Origin: Colwellia sp. BRX10-3
GTDB taxonomy: Bacteria > Pseudomonadota > Gammaproteobacteria > Enterobacterales > Alteromonadaceae
NCBI RefSeq assembly: GCF_014077505.1
Contig: NZ_JACGWA010000003.1
Location: forward strand, 1 to 64,000
Length of the DNA stretch: 64,000 bases
Direction of reading: 5' to 3'
Below, in pieces: positions 9,388 to 18,965 of this stretch. Position numbers and translations under genes: made by a program. How positions within the stretch are numbered: position 1 is the stretch's first letter; each line of letters opens with the position of its first letter. Under the pieces are notes generated by a model that saw only the letters and a program-made list of their open reading frames with translations, ran no database searches and had not been told where the DNA came from.

Positions 9388-10036
9388 GTAACTTCCTTTG
9401 GTGTTTATCGCGCGAGTGTTTAATAACAATAAGCGATAGATTAGTTAATTACTCGAGGTTGTTCAACTGTATTTTCAATGATTTAAAGCGGCTTTATCAA
9501 GCAAGTAATAAAATACCGGTAAAAATAGCTTTCTTTGTCGACTAAGCTTAGCTTGGTTATTTAATCTTATACTGCCATGTTTCGCCTCAGCACCTTATGA
9601 ACCTAACGGTATTAGATAATCAGCAATAGTATAATTTGCTGAAATTTGGGTGAACAAAGTGGTAAACACTTTACTGGCACTTAATTCATCAAGCTTTTTT
9701 ACTATTTTTCGTGTGCAGAGGTAGCGATTACAGCAACAAGCTTGCAGTTGTTTTAATGCTAATTCTAATGAGTAAGGCTTACCGGAATTTTTTTGTAACT
9801 AGCTTAAGCGATTATTAATGAGTGTAATTTACAATCGAAGATTTAGGTGCTTTTTAGACAAAAAATTGGTGTTATTTAGCGTTAATATGTAACAGCTGAT
9901 TGCCATAAAGGCTAGTATATAGGCTAAGTTACACTTTATAAATACTCAGTTTTCTAATGAAAGAATTTCGTGAAATAGTCTTGCTGTGTGCTATGGTTTA
10001 CGGGTGAAAGTCACCTAATAAGTTAAAGGAATATCT
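9388..10036. other. 649-bp intergenic region with a protein-like relic
   Basis: The gap contains a minus-strand open frame at 9595-9798 (separate entry) and otherwise A/T-rich sequence. The last 30 bp before the DUF2059 gene carry its ribosome-binding site (AAAGGAATATCT). Confidence 0.6.
9595..9798 (-). pseudogene. Protein-like ORF without a start codon
   Basis: The minus strand is open for 67 codons from just after a TAG to TAA at 9595-9597. The translation includes KPYSLELALKQLQ, then a CCC cluster, then RKIVKKLDELSASKVF, with amphipathic helices and composition typical of real proteins, but no ATG, GTG or TTG start. The preceding in-frame TAG could be a mutated CAG. A decayed gene remnant is the best explanation; the family was not recognised. 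Confidence 0.3.
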
Positions 10037-10861
10037 ATGAAAAACATTAATTCACTGTATTTAGTTTTATTTTTACTGGTCGCAACATTTAGTCAACTTA
10101 GTTCGGCTAAAGCCATTAGTGATAGTGATGTTGCGCAATATATGGCGCTTTCTGGCATTGACTCTGCGCTTAAAGGCATTCCAGCGCAAATGAGTGCCAT
10201 GAATCAGCAAATGCAGATGACAACTAAAGATCCTGAACAAGCTCAAAAGGTGATGGATTTATTATTAAATGCTTGGCAATTAGAGGATGTGAAACTCGTT
10301 GTTTCTGAGCATGTAAAAGACAATTTTTCTGTTGCTGAAATGCAAAAGTTACTTACATGGTTAAATAGTGACTTAGCTCGCAGAATAAAAATGGCTGAGG
10401 CAAGAGCCTCTGCACCTAGTTTCAATCAAGACTTCATGAGTTATATGGCAACACTGCAAACTACGCCGCCAACTACAGCGCGCGTTAAAGTGATTAGAAA
10501 CTTTGTAGAAGTGACAAATTTGGTCGAGCACTCGCTGAAAATTATTATGTCAGTTGCACGAGGTACCATCGAAGGTTTAATGGTGGCAAACCCAGGGCAG
10601 GGGGTTAATGAAGAGCAAATTCAAACGCAAATGACACAGATGGAAGTTATGATGCGACCAGCGTTAGAGCAGCAAATGATCATGGTTTCTTATTTCATTT
10701 ACGACCAATTAACCGAGCAAGAAATCGAACAATACACACAATTTTACCAACAACCTTTAGGTAAAAAAGAATTGACCGTAATGTATAATGGTATTGGTCA
10801 AGCGCTAAATTATTGGTCAACAACAGCGTTTGAAAATATTGCTTCAGAATTTATTGAATAA
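10037..10861 (+). CDS. Exported DUF2059-containing protein
   Basis: A 274-residue protein with a cleavable signal peptide (residues 1-24, ending SSAKA) and an all-helical body. The segment DNFSVAEMQKLLTWLNSDLARRI has the shape of a DUF2059 domain, and YDQLTEQEIEQYTQFYQQPLGKK looks like a second copy. Function unknown; likely periplasmic. An AAAGGAATATCT ribosome-binding site precedes ATG 10037. It stands alone, followed by a hairpin terminator. Confidence 0.75.
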   Translation: MKNINSLYLVLFLLVATFSQLSSAKAISDSDVAQYMALSGIDSALKGIPAQMSAMNQQMQMTTKDPEQAQKVMDLLLNAWQLEDVKLVVSEHVKDNFSVAEMQKLLTWLNSDLARRIKMAEARASAPSFNQDFMSYMATLQTTPPTTARVKVIRNFVEVTNLVEHSLKIIMSVARGTIEGLMVANPGQGVNEEQIQTQMTQMEVMMRPALEQQMIMVSYFIYDQLTEQEIEQYTQFYQQPLGKKELTVMYNGIGQALNYWSTTAFENIASEFIE

Positions 10862-10899
10862 AAATTTTTCGACCCATTTATTAAGGACTAAATATATAT

Positions 10900-10932
10900 C
10901 AACTGCATAACGATATTTGTGCAGTTGGTTTT
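10900..10932 (+). terminator. Terminator after the DUF2059 gene
   Basis: CAACTGCA at 10900-10907 pairs with TGCAGTTG at 10920-10927, followed by GTTTTAT. It lies 39 bp after the stop codon at 10861. Confidence 0.65.
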
Positions 10933-11001
10933 ATCGGTTTAGTTAGGTTTTCAGCTAACTTTTACAAAGTGTAACGAGATTAAAGCTAAGGACTCACAGG
11001 T

Positions 11002-11466
11002 ATGATAGATAGTAATATAACTAATAGTGAAATGGTCGAGATGGACGAACCTATTCAATATGTCGGTTTTTGGCCAAGAGTTATCGCAAGCCTTATTGAT
11101 ACAGTGATATTATTCATGCTTACGTCGCCTATTCTGTATTTAATTTATGGTGGCGAGTATTTTGATTCTTATGGGGCGACTCATGGTTTGACTGATTTCA
11201 TTATTAGTTACCTACTTCCTATTGCTGCCGTTATTTTATTTTGGATTTATAAGTCAGCAACACCAGGTAAAATGGCGATATCGGCAAAAATAGTTGATGG
11301 AAATACCGGTGGTAAACCAACGACTAAGCAATATATCATTCGATACCTGAGTTATTATGTGTCTTTATTTGCGCTAGGTTTAGGCTTTTTCTGGATTGCT
11401 TGGGATGAAAAAAAACAGGGCTGGCATGACAAAATAGCTGGCACTGTGGTTATTCATCGAAGATGA
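11002..11466 (+). CDS. RDD-family inner-membrane protein
   Basis: The 154-residue protein has the RDD fold: a first transmembrane helix preceded by GFWPRVIASLIDTVILF (Arg and Asp of the family name), a second around residues 70-90, the KSATPGKMA signature, and a third segment before WHDKIAGTVVI. RDD proteins are small membrane proteins, some with Na+/H+ exchange activity; the role here is unknown. The gene stands between the DUF2059 gene and an SDR gene on the same strand. Confidence 0.88.
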   Translation: MIDSNITNSEMVEMDEPIQYVGFWPRVIASLIDTVILFMLTSPILYLIYGGEYFDSYGATHGLTDFIISYLLPIAAVILFWIYKSATPGKMAISAKIVDGNTGGKPTTKQYIIRYLSYYVSLFALGLGFFWIAWDEKKQGWHDKIAGTVVIHRR

Positions 11467-11543
11467 ATTTGATAATTAATTTTAAAGGCTAACCTAATCA
11501 AGTAAGCTACTGTTTATCTGTTATTAATTCGTGATACCACTTT

Positions 11544-12371
11544 ATGTCAACAAAATCTATTTTAATTACTGGCTGTTCCAGCGGCATTGGCTTGCATGCA
11601 GCGTTAACACTTGCTGCGCGCGGTTATCAGGTATTTGCCACAGCGCGAAAAGCCCAAGATGTTGCCGATTTACAAGCCAAAGGCTTAACTGCGTTTCAGT
11701 TAGATCTCACTAAATCTGAAAGTATTACTCAAGCTGTTGTGCAAGTGCTGAAAGAAACCGGTGGACGTTTAGATTATCTTTATAATAACGCTGCTTATGG
11801 ACAACCGGGCGCGTTGGAAGATTTGCCGACAGCCGCATTAAGAGAGCAGTTTGAAACCAATGTTTTTGGCTGGCACGAACTTACCAAACAAATAATTCCT
11901 GTGATGAAGCAGCAAGGCCATGGCCGTATTATTCAATGTAGCTCAGTGCTAGGCTTTGTTTCTATGGCTTATCGTGGTGCATACAATGCCTCAAAATATG
12001 CCATTGAAGGTTTAACCGATACCTTAAGATTAGAATTAAAAAGCGCTAATATTGCGGTGGTTTTGCTAGAGCCGGGGCCAATAAATACACAGTTTAGAGC
12101 CAATGCATTAGCGGCTATTCAAGCTCATGTTGATATTGAAGCTAGCGATCATAAAGTGCAATATCAACAGCAAATTGCGCGCTTAAGCAGTGAGAAGTCT
12201 AATGCCCCTTTTACTTTAGAGCCCCTTGATGTCACAAAAGCCTTGATTCATGCATTGGAAAGTAAGCGGCCAAAATTACGTTATAGAATTACCACACCGA
12301 CAAAGCTCTTTGCAGTATTGAAACGACTATTGCCAGCACGTTGGTTGGATTATTTGCTTGCGAAAGGGTGA
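11544..12371 (+). CDS. Short-chain dehydrogenase/reductase
   Basis: A 275-residue classical SDR. The nucleotide-binding TGCSSGIG motif begins at residue 9, NNAAYG follows near residue 81, and the catalytic Ser (133 or 134) with Tyr147-x3-Lys151 in YNASK is intact. The C-terminal third (after EPGPINTQFRA) resembles the YbbO-type SDRs that act on hydrophobic alcohols, aldehydes or lipids. Cofactor and substrate are not determined. It lies 77 bp after the RDD gene; cotranscription is possible. ATG 11544 starts directly before the Rossmann strand. Confidence 0.9.
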   Translation: MSTKSILITGCSSGIGLHAALTLAARGYQVFATARKAQDVADLQAKGLTAFQLDLTKSESITQAVVQVLKETGGRLDYLYNNAAYGQPGALEDLPTAALREQFETNVFGWHELTKQIIPVMKQQGHGRIIQCSSVLGFVSMAYRGAYNASKYAIEGLTDTLRLELKSANIAVVLLEPGPINTQFRANALAAIQAHVDIEASDHKVQYQQQIARLSSEKSNAPFTLEPLDVTKALIHALESKRPKLRYRITTPTKLFAVLKRLLPARWLDYLLAKG

Positions 12372-12523
12372 TTGGTTTAATTTATTGTAATTGAAAATTA
12401 GATTGATAGGGCAAGTATTTGTGGTTGATTATATTAACTTTCCAAGGTTGTTGTTAATCATTGTCGCTCTTATAAGATAATGCATTACTCTGGGCGTTTT
12501 CAACTAACACGTTTATGAATTAA

Positions 12524-14104
12524 TTACATATGCAAGTTACCTCTTTGGGGAGAAATTAAGGGGAAATCTAAAGTAAAACATGTGTTTTTTCCTAATTCAC
12601 TATCTACTTTAATTTTGCCTCCCATTAAGCTGACTACAATATTAAAAATGATATTCAGGCCTAAACCTGAACCCCCTTCACCAAGTCTTGTCGTATAAAA
12701 AGGGTCAAAAACTTTACTAATAGACTCTTTTGATATGCCTTTACCATTATCTTCGAACTTGATAATTACTGATGAATTATTCTGTTTAGCTGAAATAGAA
12801 ATAACGCCAGAATTTGTACTGTCAAAGCCGTGGATAATGGCATTATTAAATAAATTAGTAATGATTTGACCTAAATGTCCCGGGTAGCTATCCATTTCGA
12901 TGTCTTTATCAATTAAATATTCAAATTTTATGTCAGTATTTTTTATTTTATGGTGAAGGGTGTTTACGACTTCTTCCACGACATCTGACAGGAGAAAAGT
13001 ACGCCTTGACTCACTGGTTTGGTCAACCGCCACTTGTTTGAAGCTCTGAATTAGGATTACAGCTTTATCCAAAGAAGGTAGTAAAATATTTAAGCATTCA
13101 AAAATTTCTTTATCTAATCTTTCTAAATCAGTTCGCCTAACTTTACCTGTTTTTAAAAGAGTTGAAAATTTCTGAAAATTATCTTTTATAGTACTCCCCA
13201 TGGTTATTGATATGCCTAAAGGCGTATTGATTTCATGAGACACTCCAGCAACTAAGGAACCGAGAGATGTAAGTTTCTCTGCTTGAATTAGCTTACTCTG
13301 TGTATGATATAATGACGCTATCATCTTATTAAATGCCTCAGATAATTCGGTGATTTCATCTTTACCTTCTATTTCTAGTTGTTGTAAAAGGTCACCTGAA
13401 CTTGTTAGGTTTGCTATATGGCGCTGTATGTTAAGAAGTGGTTCTAAGATAGTTCTGATTAAAAGCCAACCAATAAATAAACCTATGGTAATTAATATTG
13501 TTGTTACTAAAATAATAATTGAGCGCGAATCCTGAAAGTGTTGTTGATTGTTACTATAAAGGTTTTGGGCTCCTACAATATTAGTGTGGAGCATGCCTTC
13601 AATATTTATTTGCATGTCATCAAAAATAACGCGATATTCATCATTAGCTAGTCGGCCTGCTTCGATATCTTGGTTTTTTTGACTTAATACGATAATTCGT
13701 GCTGCTAACTCTTCGAATACTTTTAATTTAGTTTTAAATTCATAGAGTAATTTTGTTTCTTCTCCGGTATCTAATGTTTGTTCAAATTTATTCAGTGATT
13801 GATGAAAGTTGAATGATGCTTTATTAATTTGTTGTTCAGCATGCCTCATTGACTTATCGTCAGGAGAAATGATATGACTTTTTATTAAAACAAATTCTTC
13901 ATATAAATATTTTCGTGCGTCGGTTAAGTTTACAAAACTTATCAAATAATTATCATAAATTTTTTGACCGTTTTTATTAATTGTATCAGTTGAACTCATA
14001 GCTACGAGTGCTATGACTAAAGGTAAGATAATAAAAACACTGATAGCTGCGGGGATTTTTCGTGCAATTTTCATTTTACGAAAAGTATAATTAAGTATAC
14101 TCAT
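12524..14104 (-). CDS. Orphan sensor histidine kinase
   Basis: A 526-residue membrane kinase. Transmembrane helices lie around residues 17-37 and 195-217 and enclose a helical periplasmic sensor domain. A HAMP linker follows, then the phospho-acceptor H290 in GVSHEINTPLG and an ATPase domain with the N box (LFNNAIIHGF), DNGKGIS and GSGLGLNI. It would autophosphorylate and pass phosphate to a response regulator, but no regulator gene lies beside it. The helical bundle sensor is of the type found in chemoreceptors, so the signal is unknown. All catalytic boxes are intact. Confidence 0.92.
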   Translation of the reverse strand: MSILNYTFRKMKIARKIPAAISVFIILPLVIALVAMSSTDTINKNGQKIYDNYLISFVNLTDARKYLYEEFVLIKSHIISPDDKSMRHAEQQINKASFNFHQSLNKFEQTLDTGEETKLLYEFKTKLKVFEELAARIIVLSQKNQDIEAGRLANDEYRVIFDDMQINIEGMLHTNIVGAQNLYSNNQQHFQDSRSIIILVTTILITIGLFIGWLLIRTILEPLLNIQRHIANLTSSGDLLQQLEIEGKDEITELSEAFNKMIASLYHTQSKLIQAEKLTSLGSLVAGVSHEINTPLGISITMGSTIKDNFQKFSTLLKTGKVRRTDLERLDKEIFECLNILLPSLDKAVILIQSFKQVAVDQTSESRRTFLLSDVVEEVVNTLHHKIKNTDIKFEYLIDKDIEMDSYPGHLGQIITNLFNNAIIHGFDSTNSGVISISAKQNNSSVIIKFEDNGKGISKESISKVFDPFYTTRLGEGGSGLGLNIIFNIVVSLMGGKIKVDSELGKNTCFTLDFPLISPQRGNLHM

Positions 14105-14445
14105 TATATATTTATTACTGATTTTAGATATTCTATAGATTAGTTTGATTCGGATGGAATATCAATTAAATAACCTTGGTGCCGTGATGAGTACAGGTTG
14201 AATTACAACTTTTGATAAGTCATTAATTAGTAAGTTTTACCTATTTTTTTGGCACTATGCAAAACTACTTTTTGTGTAGTTATTTTTAATGTTGAACTTG
14301 CATAAACACACTCATTTAACGTTGAATGGACTAGTAATATCTGCTTTTTGAAGATAGTACAAATCAAATTAGTTTTTATTCTACTAATCTAGTGCTTTAG
14401 AGTGCGCAAATATGAGCACACTCGTAATACCTAGTTTGCTCAGTA
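14105..14445. other. 341-bp gap between two minus-strand genes
   Basis: It is A/T-rich with no convincing ORF. A small hairpin pairs AACTAC 14263-14268 with GTAGTT 14276-14281 and is followed by ATTTTT on the plus strand, away from the direction of the flanking genes, so its role is unclear. The promoter for the kinase should lie near 14110-14200. Confidence 0.4.
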
Positions 14446-16725
14446 TTATATTTTCTCAATAGAAACCGCAATTGATTTATAAGTCGGTGTGCCGCAATTA
14501 TCAGCCGTACTTTCTAACGGTACAAGCGGATTGGTTTCAGGATAATACGCCGCTACACAACCTGCAGGGATAGTATATTCAACCACTTTGAAATCGGTAA
14601 TCGAGCGCACTATATTATCGTTCGATAATGTGGTTATCTTTACTTTGTCACCATTTTTTAATTGCTGTTTCGCCATATCGTCAGCATTAACAAATACCAC
14701 TCGTCGCTCGCCATATATTCCTCGGTAGCGATCGTCCATACCGTATATTGATGTGTTGTATTGGTCGTGCGAACGTAATGTTTGCAAGGTTAAAATAGGC
14801 TTGTCGGTAAACTCTTTTGCCACTTCATGAGCTAATTTTTCAGGTAGCAGGGCACTTGAGAATGTCGCCTTTGACGTTGTCGTTTTCCATTCGCGTTGGG
14901 CAGCTCTATTTTCTAAATGAAAGCCTCTGCCTACTTTTATACGCTGGTTGTAGTCAAAAAAATCTGGCAGCACCTTACTAATGTCTTCTCGAATTAAGCC
15001 ATAGTCGTTCATTAGGTTTGTCCAATTAACGATGTGCTCACCTACTGAGGCTTTGGCTATGCCGGCAACAATGGCGGTTTCTGAACGTAAATGATGTGAT
15101 GCGGGTTCATTTTGGCCAGTTGAGCTATGCACCATACTCATCGAGTCTTCTACGGTAATGCATTGTTCTCCGCTTTGTTGACTGTCAATTTCAGTACGTC
15201 CTAAGCAAGGAAAAATTATCGCCTTTTTACCGGTAATAACATGGCTGCGATTGAGCTTAGTACTAATTTGCACAGTTAAATCACATTGTTGTAATGCTTG
15301 ATAAGCTCTAGCCGTATCGGGTGTTGCAGCGGCAAAGTTACCGCCTAGGGCAATAAACACTTTGGCTTTACCTGACAGCATAGCGTGTATCGATTCAACT
15401 GTGTTTAGACCTTGGTTGCGTGGCGTTTTAAAAGCATAGTGATTATCTAATGCATCAAGAAATTCCGTTGAGGGTTTTTCATTAATACCTACTGTTCGAT
15501 TGCCTTGCACATTCGAATGACCGCGAACAGGACAAGCGCCCGCACCAGATTTACCTATGTTGCCTCTGAGCAATAACACGTTAACCAATTCTTGAATGGT
15601 GGCGACCGAATGCTTGTGTTGGGTAATTCCCATAGCCCACGTGAAAATAACTTTTTTGTTGCTGGCATAAATATCGGTAATTTGTTCTATGTCTTGTCGG
15701 CTCAGTCCGCATTGGCTGATTATTTTTTCCCATGAGGTGGCTTCAATACTAAGCTGATATGCTTTAATTCCATGACAATGTTCAGCAATAAAATCGCTAT
15801 CAAGTACGGTTTTGTCATCTTTAAATCGTTCGAATAATGACTTGGCGACACCACGAAGAATTGCCATATCACCACCTAATCGCGGTGTGAAATAATATTG
15901 GCTAATATTGGTGCCAGTGAACAGGATCATTTCTTTCGGGCTTTGCGGATCGAGAAATTGCTGTAATCCGCGTTCTTGTAAGTTATTAATGCTGACAATG
16001 GTCGCGCCTCGTTTACTGGCTTTTCTCAAGGTACCTAACATACGAGGGTGATTAGTCCCGGGGTTCTGGCCAAATACGAAGATAGCGTCGGCTTCATCGA
16101 AATCTTCCATTGTAACTGTGCCTTTACCTGTTCCTAAACTGCTAGTCATGGCTATGCCTGAGGCTTCATGACACATGTTAGAACAATCAGGGAAGTTATT
16201 GGTACCTAACACGCGGCCAAATAATTGATATAAATAAGCCGCTTCATTACTCGCTCGGCCAGAGGTATATAACAGCGCTTCATCTGGTGATGGAAGGTTT
16301 TGTAAGTTGTCGGCAATAATACTAAAGGCGTCGTCCCAGCTTATGGCTTGGTAATGGTCACTTTTACCATCAAAATACATTGGCTGAGTTAAGCGGCCAC
16401 TTTTTTCTAGGGAATGATCATCCCATTGTTGTAACTCGCTTATGGAATATTGCTGAAAAAATTCAGCGTTAACCCTTTTACTCGTTGCTTCCCATGCGAT
16501 AGCTTTTACGCCATTTTCACAAAAATCTACTTTACCTGCGTCAGCTGAATCTCCCCACGCACAGCCTGGGCAATCAAAGCCACCTGGTTGGTTGGCGCGT
16601 AATAACGCTTTAACATTTTTGGTGGCATTTTCACTTTTGATCAAATGTTTAGCCGAGCTTTTAAGCGCTCCCCAACCACCAGCAGGTGGTGAGTATGCAG
16701 GCGATGTTTTTGTAGGTTTTGACAT
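14446..16725 (-). CDS. FdhF/YdeP-family molybdopterin oxidoreductase
   Basis: The 759-residue protein belongs to the molybdenum oxidoreductases related to formate dehydrogenase alpha subunits, specifically the YdeP branch. E. coli YdeP is linked to acid resistance; its substrate is unknown. The N-terminus has CPGCAWGD near residue 54 and later VFGQNPGTNHPRML, VRGHSNVQG and a C-terminal MopB-like domain ending in CGTPTYK. No signal peptide is present, so it is cytosolic. Catalytic selenocysteine is absent. It has no partner subunit or formate dehydrogenase maturation gene beside it. ATG 16725 follows an AAAAGAG-type ribosome-binding site. Confidence 0.9.
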   Translation of the reverse strand: MSKPTKTSPAYSPPAGGWGALKSSAKHLIKSENATKNVKALLRANQPGGFDCPGCAWGDSADAGKVDFCENGVKAIAWEATSKRVNAEFFQQYSISELQQWDDHSLEKSGRLTQPMYFDGKSDHYQAISWDDAFSIIADNLQNLPSPDEALLYTSGRASNEAAYLYQLFGRVLGTNNFPDCSNMCHEASGIAMTSSLGTGKGTVTMEDFDEADAIFVFGQNPGTNHPRMLGTLRKASKRGATIVSINNLQERGLQQFLDPQSPKEMILFTGTNISQYYFTPRLGGDMAILRGVAKSLFERFKDDKTVLDSDFIAEHCHGIKAYQLSIEATSWEKIISQCGLSRQDIEQITDIYASNKKVIFTWAMGITQHKHSVATIQELVNVLLLRGNIGKSGAGACPVRGHSNVQGNRTVGINEKPSTEFLDALDNHYAFKTPRNQGLNTVESIHAMLSGKAKVFIALGGNFAAATPDTARAYQALQQCDLTVQISTKLNRSHVITGKKAIIFPCLGRTEIDSQQSGEQCITVEDSMSMVHSSTGQNEPASHHLRSETAIVAGIAKASVGEHIVNWTNLMNDYGLIREDISKVLPDFFDYNQRIKVGRGFHLENRAAQREWKTTTSKATFSSALLPEKLAHEVAKEFTDKPILTLQTLRSHDQYNTSIYGMDDRYRGIYGERRVVFVNADDMAKQQLKNGDKVKITTLSNDNIVRSITDFKVVEYTIPAGCVAAYYPETNPLVPLESTADNCGTPTYKSIAVSIEKI

Positions 16726-17315
16726 GTAAACTCTCTTTTAAGCGAAACGTTGCAACTGAGCGTGATAGAAACTTAAAAGGGCAAGCCGTTTTAATGAGTT
16801 ACCCATACAAAAATTCGCTAGGTTGAACGTGTGTTACTCAATAGCATAGTGATAAACGATCGGCTTGTCGCCTAGTAATATATCTTGTCAGAAGCCGTTG
16901 GCTTTGTTTTATCTTAGTGATGCTACAATGAATATTTAGACTAATAATTTGGACTAGTAACCTTGACAGAGTCTTTATAACTTTGAATGATAAATCATTT
17001 TACCTCAGCTACTTTCTGTCAATGATTAATACCCTCTAGTTATGTTACGGTGATAGTTCAATTAACTATATTTAATAAAGTATATTCTGAGTGTTTTCAG
17101 ACCTTATGATCTAATAGAAGAGTCATAATTGTTGACAGCTTAGTACGTGAAAAATGCTATTTCAGCTATTGCTTACACTAGGATCCTGCAATAAAAATTA
17201 GTACGTTTGTAATAAAATGTATTAATCATGTGATTTAACTTTCACAAAAATTAAAAAACTGGCATATTGCGCATTTTTTTACTTAGCACACAAATAATGA
17301 TGAAAAGGAAGGTCC
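16726..17315. other. 590-bp divergent intergenic region
   Basis: This gap holds the upstream regions of the molybdoenzyme (minus) and the MFS gene (plus). TTGACA hexamers occur at 16963-16968, with AATGAT 17 bp later, and at 17132-17137. The Shine-Dalgarno for the MFS gene (AAAAGGAAGG) lies at 17303-17312. No small ORF or RNA is recognised. Confidence 0.4.
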
Positions 17316-18836
17316 TTGCGTAAAAAGTTTATATCTCTGTTTTCTCTATTTTTAAGTTGTTTCATCTTATTGTTAGGTATTGGCCTAATTAATGTTTTAT
17401 TGCCAGTAAGAATGAACTTAGATGGGTTGAGCACTGAATCAATCGGTATTGTTTTGTCATTATACTATGTCGGTTTATTGATAGGTGCACTTTACAGCAC
17501 TAGCTTGATCAAAAGAGCCGGGCATATCCGCATGTTTGCTGGCTGTGTTTCATTGGGCGCTGTAAGTATATTAATCTGTAGTCTTTATTCAGAAGCTGTA
17601 CTTTGGGGCTCAATGCGCATTGTGATGGGTTTTTGTATCGCTTGTGCATTTACAGCGATGGAAAGTTGGCTAAGTGATAGTTCAAGTAAAGAAACTCGTG
17701 GTCAAGTATTAGCTATATACAATGCTGTTGTATTAGCGGGGCTTTTTGGTGGGCAATTTTTTATCAATGTTGCTAACCCTCAAGATAATATGCTTTTTGT
17801 TATTGCCGGTATATTAATGTGTATAGCGGTTATTCCTGTTGTATTAAGTCGACATATTGGGCCAGTGATCGAAGAGTTTAGTTCGATGCCTCTGCGTTTG
17901 TTATATAAACGTTCGCCACTTGGCGTTGTCAGTTGTTTGATGTCAGGCATACTTTATTCTGCTGTTTTTAGCTTATTGCCAGTGTTTGCAAAAGATTATG
18001 ACATTACCGGCTTTCAACTCTCGCTTTACATGGCCGCCGCTATATTTGGGGCTTTTATCTTACAGTTTCCTGTGGGGTTTTTATCAGATCGCTTCGACAG
18101 ACGTACCGTATTATTTGTGCTTTTATTGATTTCTGCAAGTGCGGGTATCGCTGTGACTATTTTAGCGCCACTCGGGATCACATGGGCGGTATTTTTAGCA
18201 ACCGGTATTACCTGTGGCATTATTGCTTGTACTTATCCATTAAGTATTTCTGAAGCATTGGATAAGTTAAGACAAAGTGAAATGGTTTCAGCCATGTCGT
18301 CAATGATTTTAGCTTTTGCGTTAGGTGGCGTTTTAGGTCCATATTCTGCGTCACTTGTTATGGATAAGTTCGGTGGTGGCGCATTATTCTATTTTCTAGC
18401 CTTTATTCAGTTACTGTTAGCTTGTTTTGTTATTTATCGGATGACAGTTCGCGCTGCATTACCGATAGAAGAACAAGAAAATTTTGTCATGCAAGGTTCG
18501 GTAATCTCTTCTGCTGTTGAACTTGATCCTCGTACTGAGTATAACGAACCTCAACACCGACCACGTGCTGAGGTAGAAACAACACTGATGGTGGCTGAAA
18601 CTGATCCAGCGCTTGCCGTTGAATTGTCTTTAGCTATAGCAAAAGTAAATGCACAGCGGGGCATAGCTGTGGCAGAAGCTTTGGCAATATTACCTAATAT
18701 CAATGTTTTGAAAATGTATCAAACGATGAGTGAAATTATACCCGTGTATGCGGCCGAATTAAGGTTAGCCCTAGTGGCGGCTAACCCTGAACTGGCTGGT
18801 GAAATTGAGCATTCAACACCACCTAAGGTGTCTTAA
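17316..18836 (+). CDS. MFS transporter with TTG start and extended C-terminal tail
   Basis: A 506-residue major-facilitator protein with twelve predicted transmembrane segments, resembling the YcaD-type subgroup. The loop motif GFLSDRFDRRTVLF between helices is the MFS signature. Substrate is unknown. TTG 17316 is the likely start: AAGGAAGG precedes it by a few bases and no in-frame ATG lies upstream (ATGs at 17297 and 17300 are out of frame). After the last helix, about 125 residues form a soluble helical tail (PALAVELSLAIAKVNAQRG and on) that is longer than usual and may be regulatory. Confidence 0.87.
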   Translation: MRKKFISLFSLFLSCFILLLGIGLINVLLPVRMNLDGLSTESIGIVLSLYYVGLLIGALYSTSLIKRAGHIRMFAGCVSLGAVSILICSLYSEAVLWGSMRIVMGFCIACAFTAMESWLSDSSSKETRGQVLAIYNAVVLAGLFGGQFFINVANPQDNMLFVIAGILMCIAVIPVVLSRHIGPVIEEFSSMPLRLLYKRSPLGVVSCLMSGILYSAVFSLLPVFAKDYDITGFQLSLYMAAAIFGAFILQFPVGFLSDRFDRRTVLFVLLLISASAGIAVTILAPLGITWAVFLATGITCGIIACTYPLSISEALDKLRQSEMVSAMSSMILAFALGGVLGPYSASLVMDKFGGGALFYFLAFIQLLLACFVIYRMTVRAALPIEEQENFVMQGSVISSAVELDPRTEYNEPQHRPRAEVETTLMVAETDPALAVELSLAIAKVNAQRGIAVAEALAILPNINVLKMYQTMSEIIPVYAAELRLALVAANPELAGEIEHSTPPKVS

Positions 18837-18965
18837 AGCAAAATTAAACATTAAAGATCAACTGAACTGAATAGAGATAAGTAGCTTAATAAAATCGGCA
18901 GTGAAGTAATATCTGCAAAGATTAAAAATTTTCATATTGCTATATTTGGCAATATTTTGTTATTT

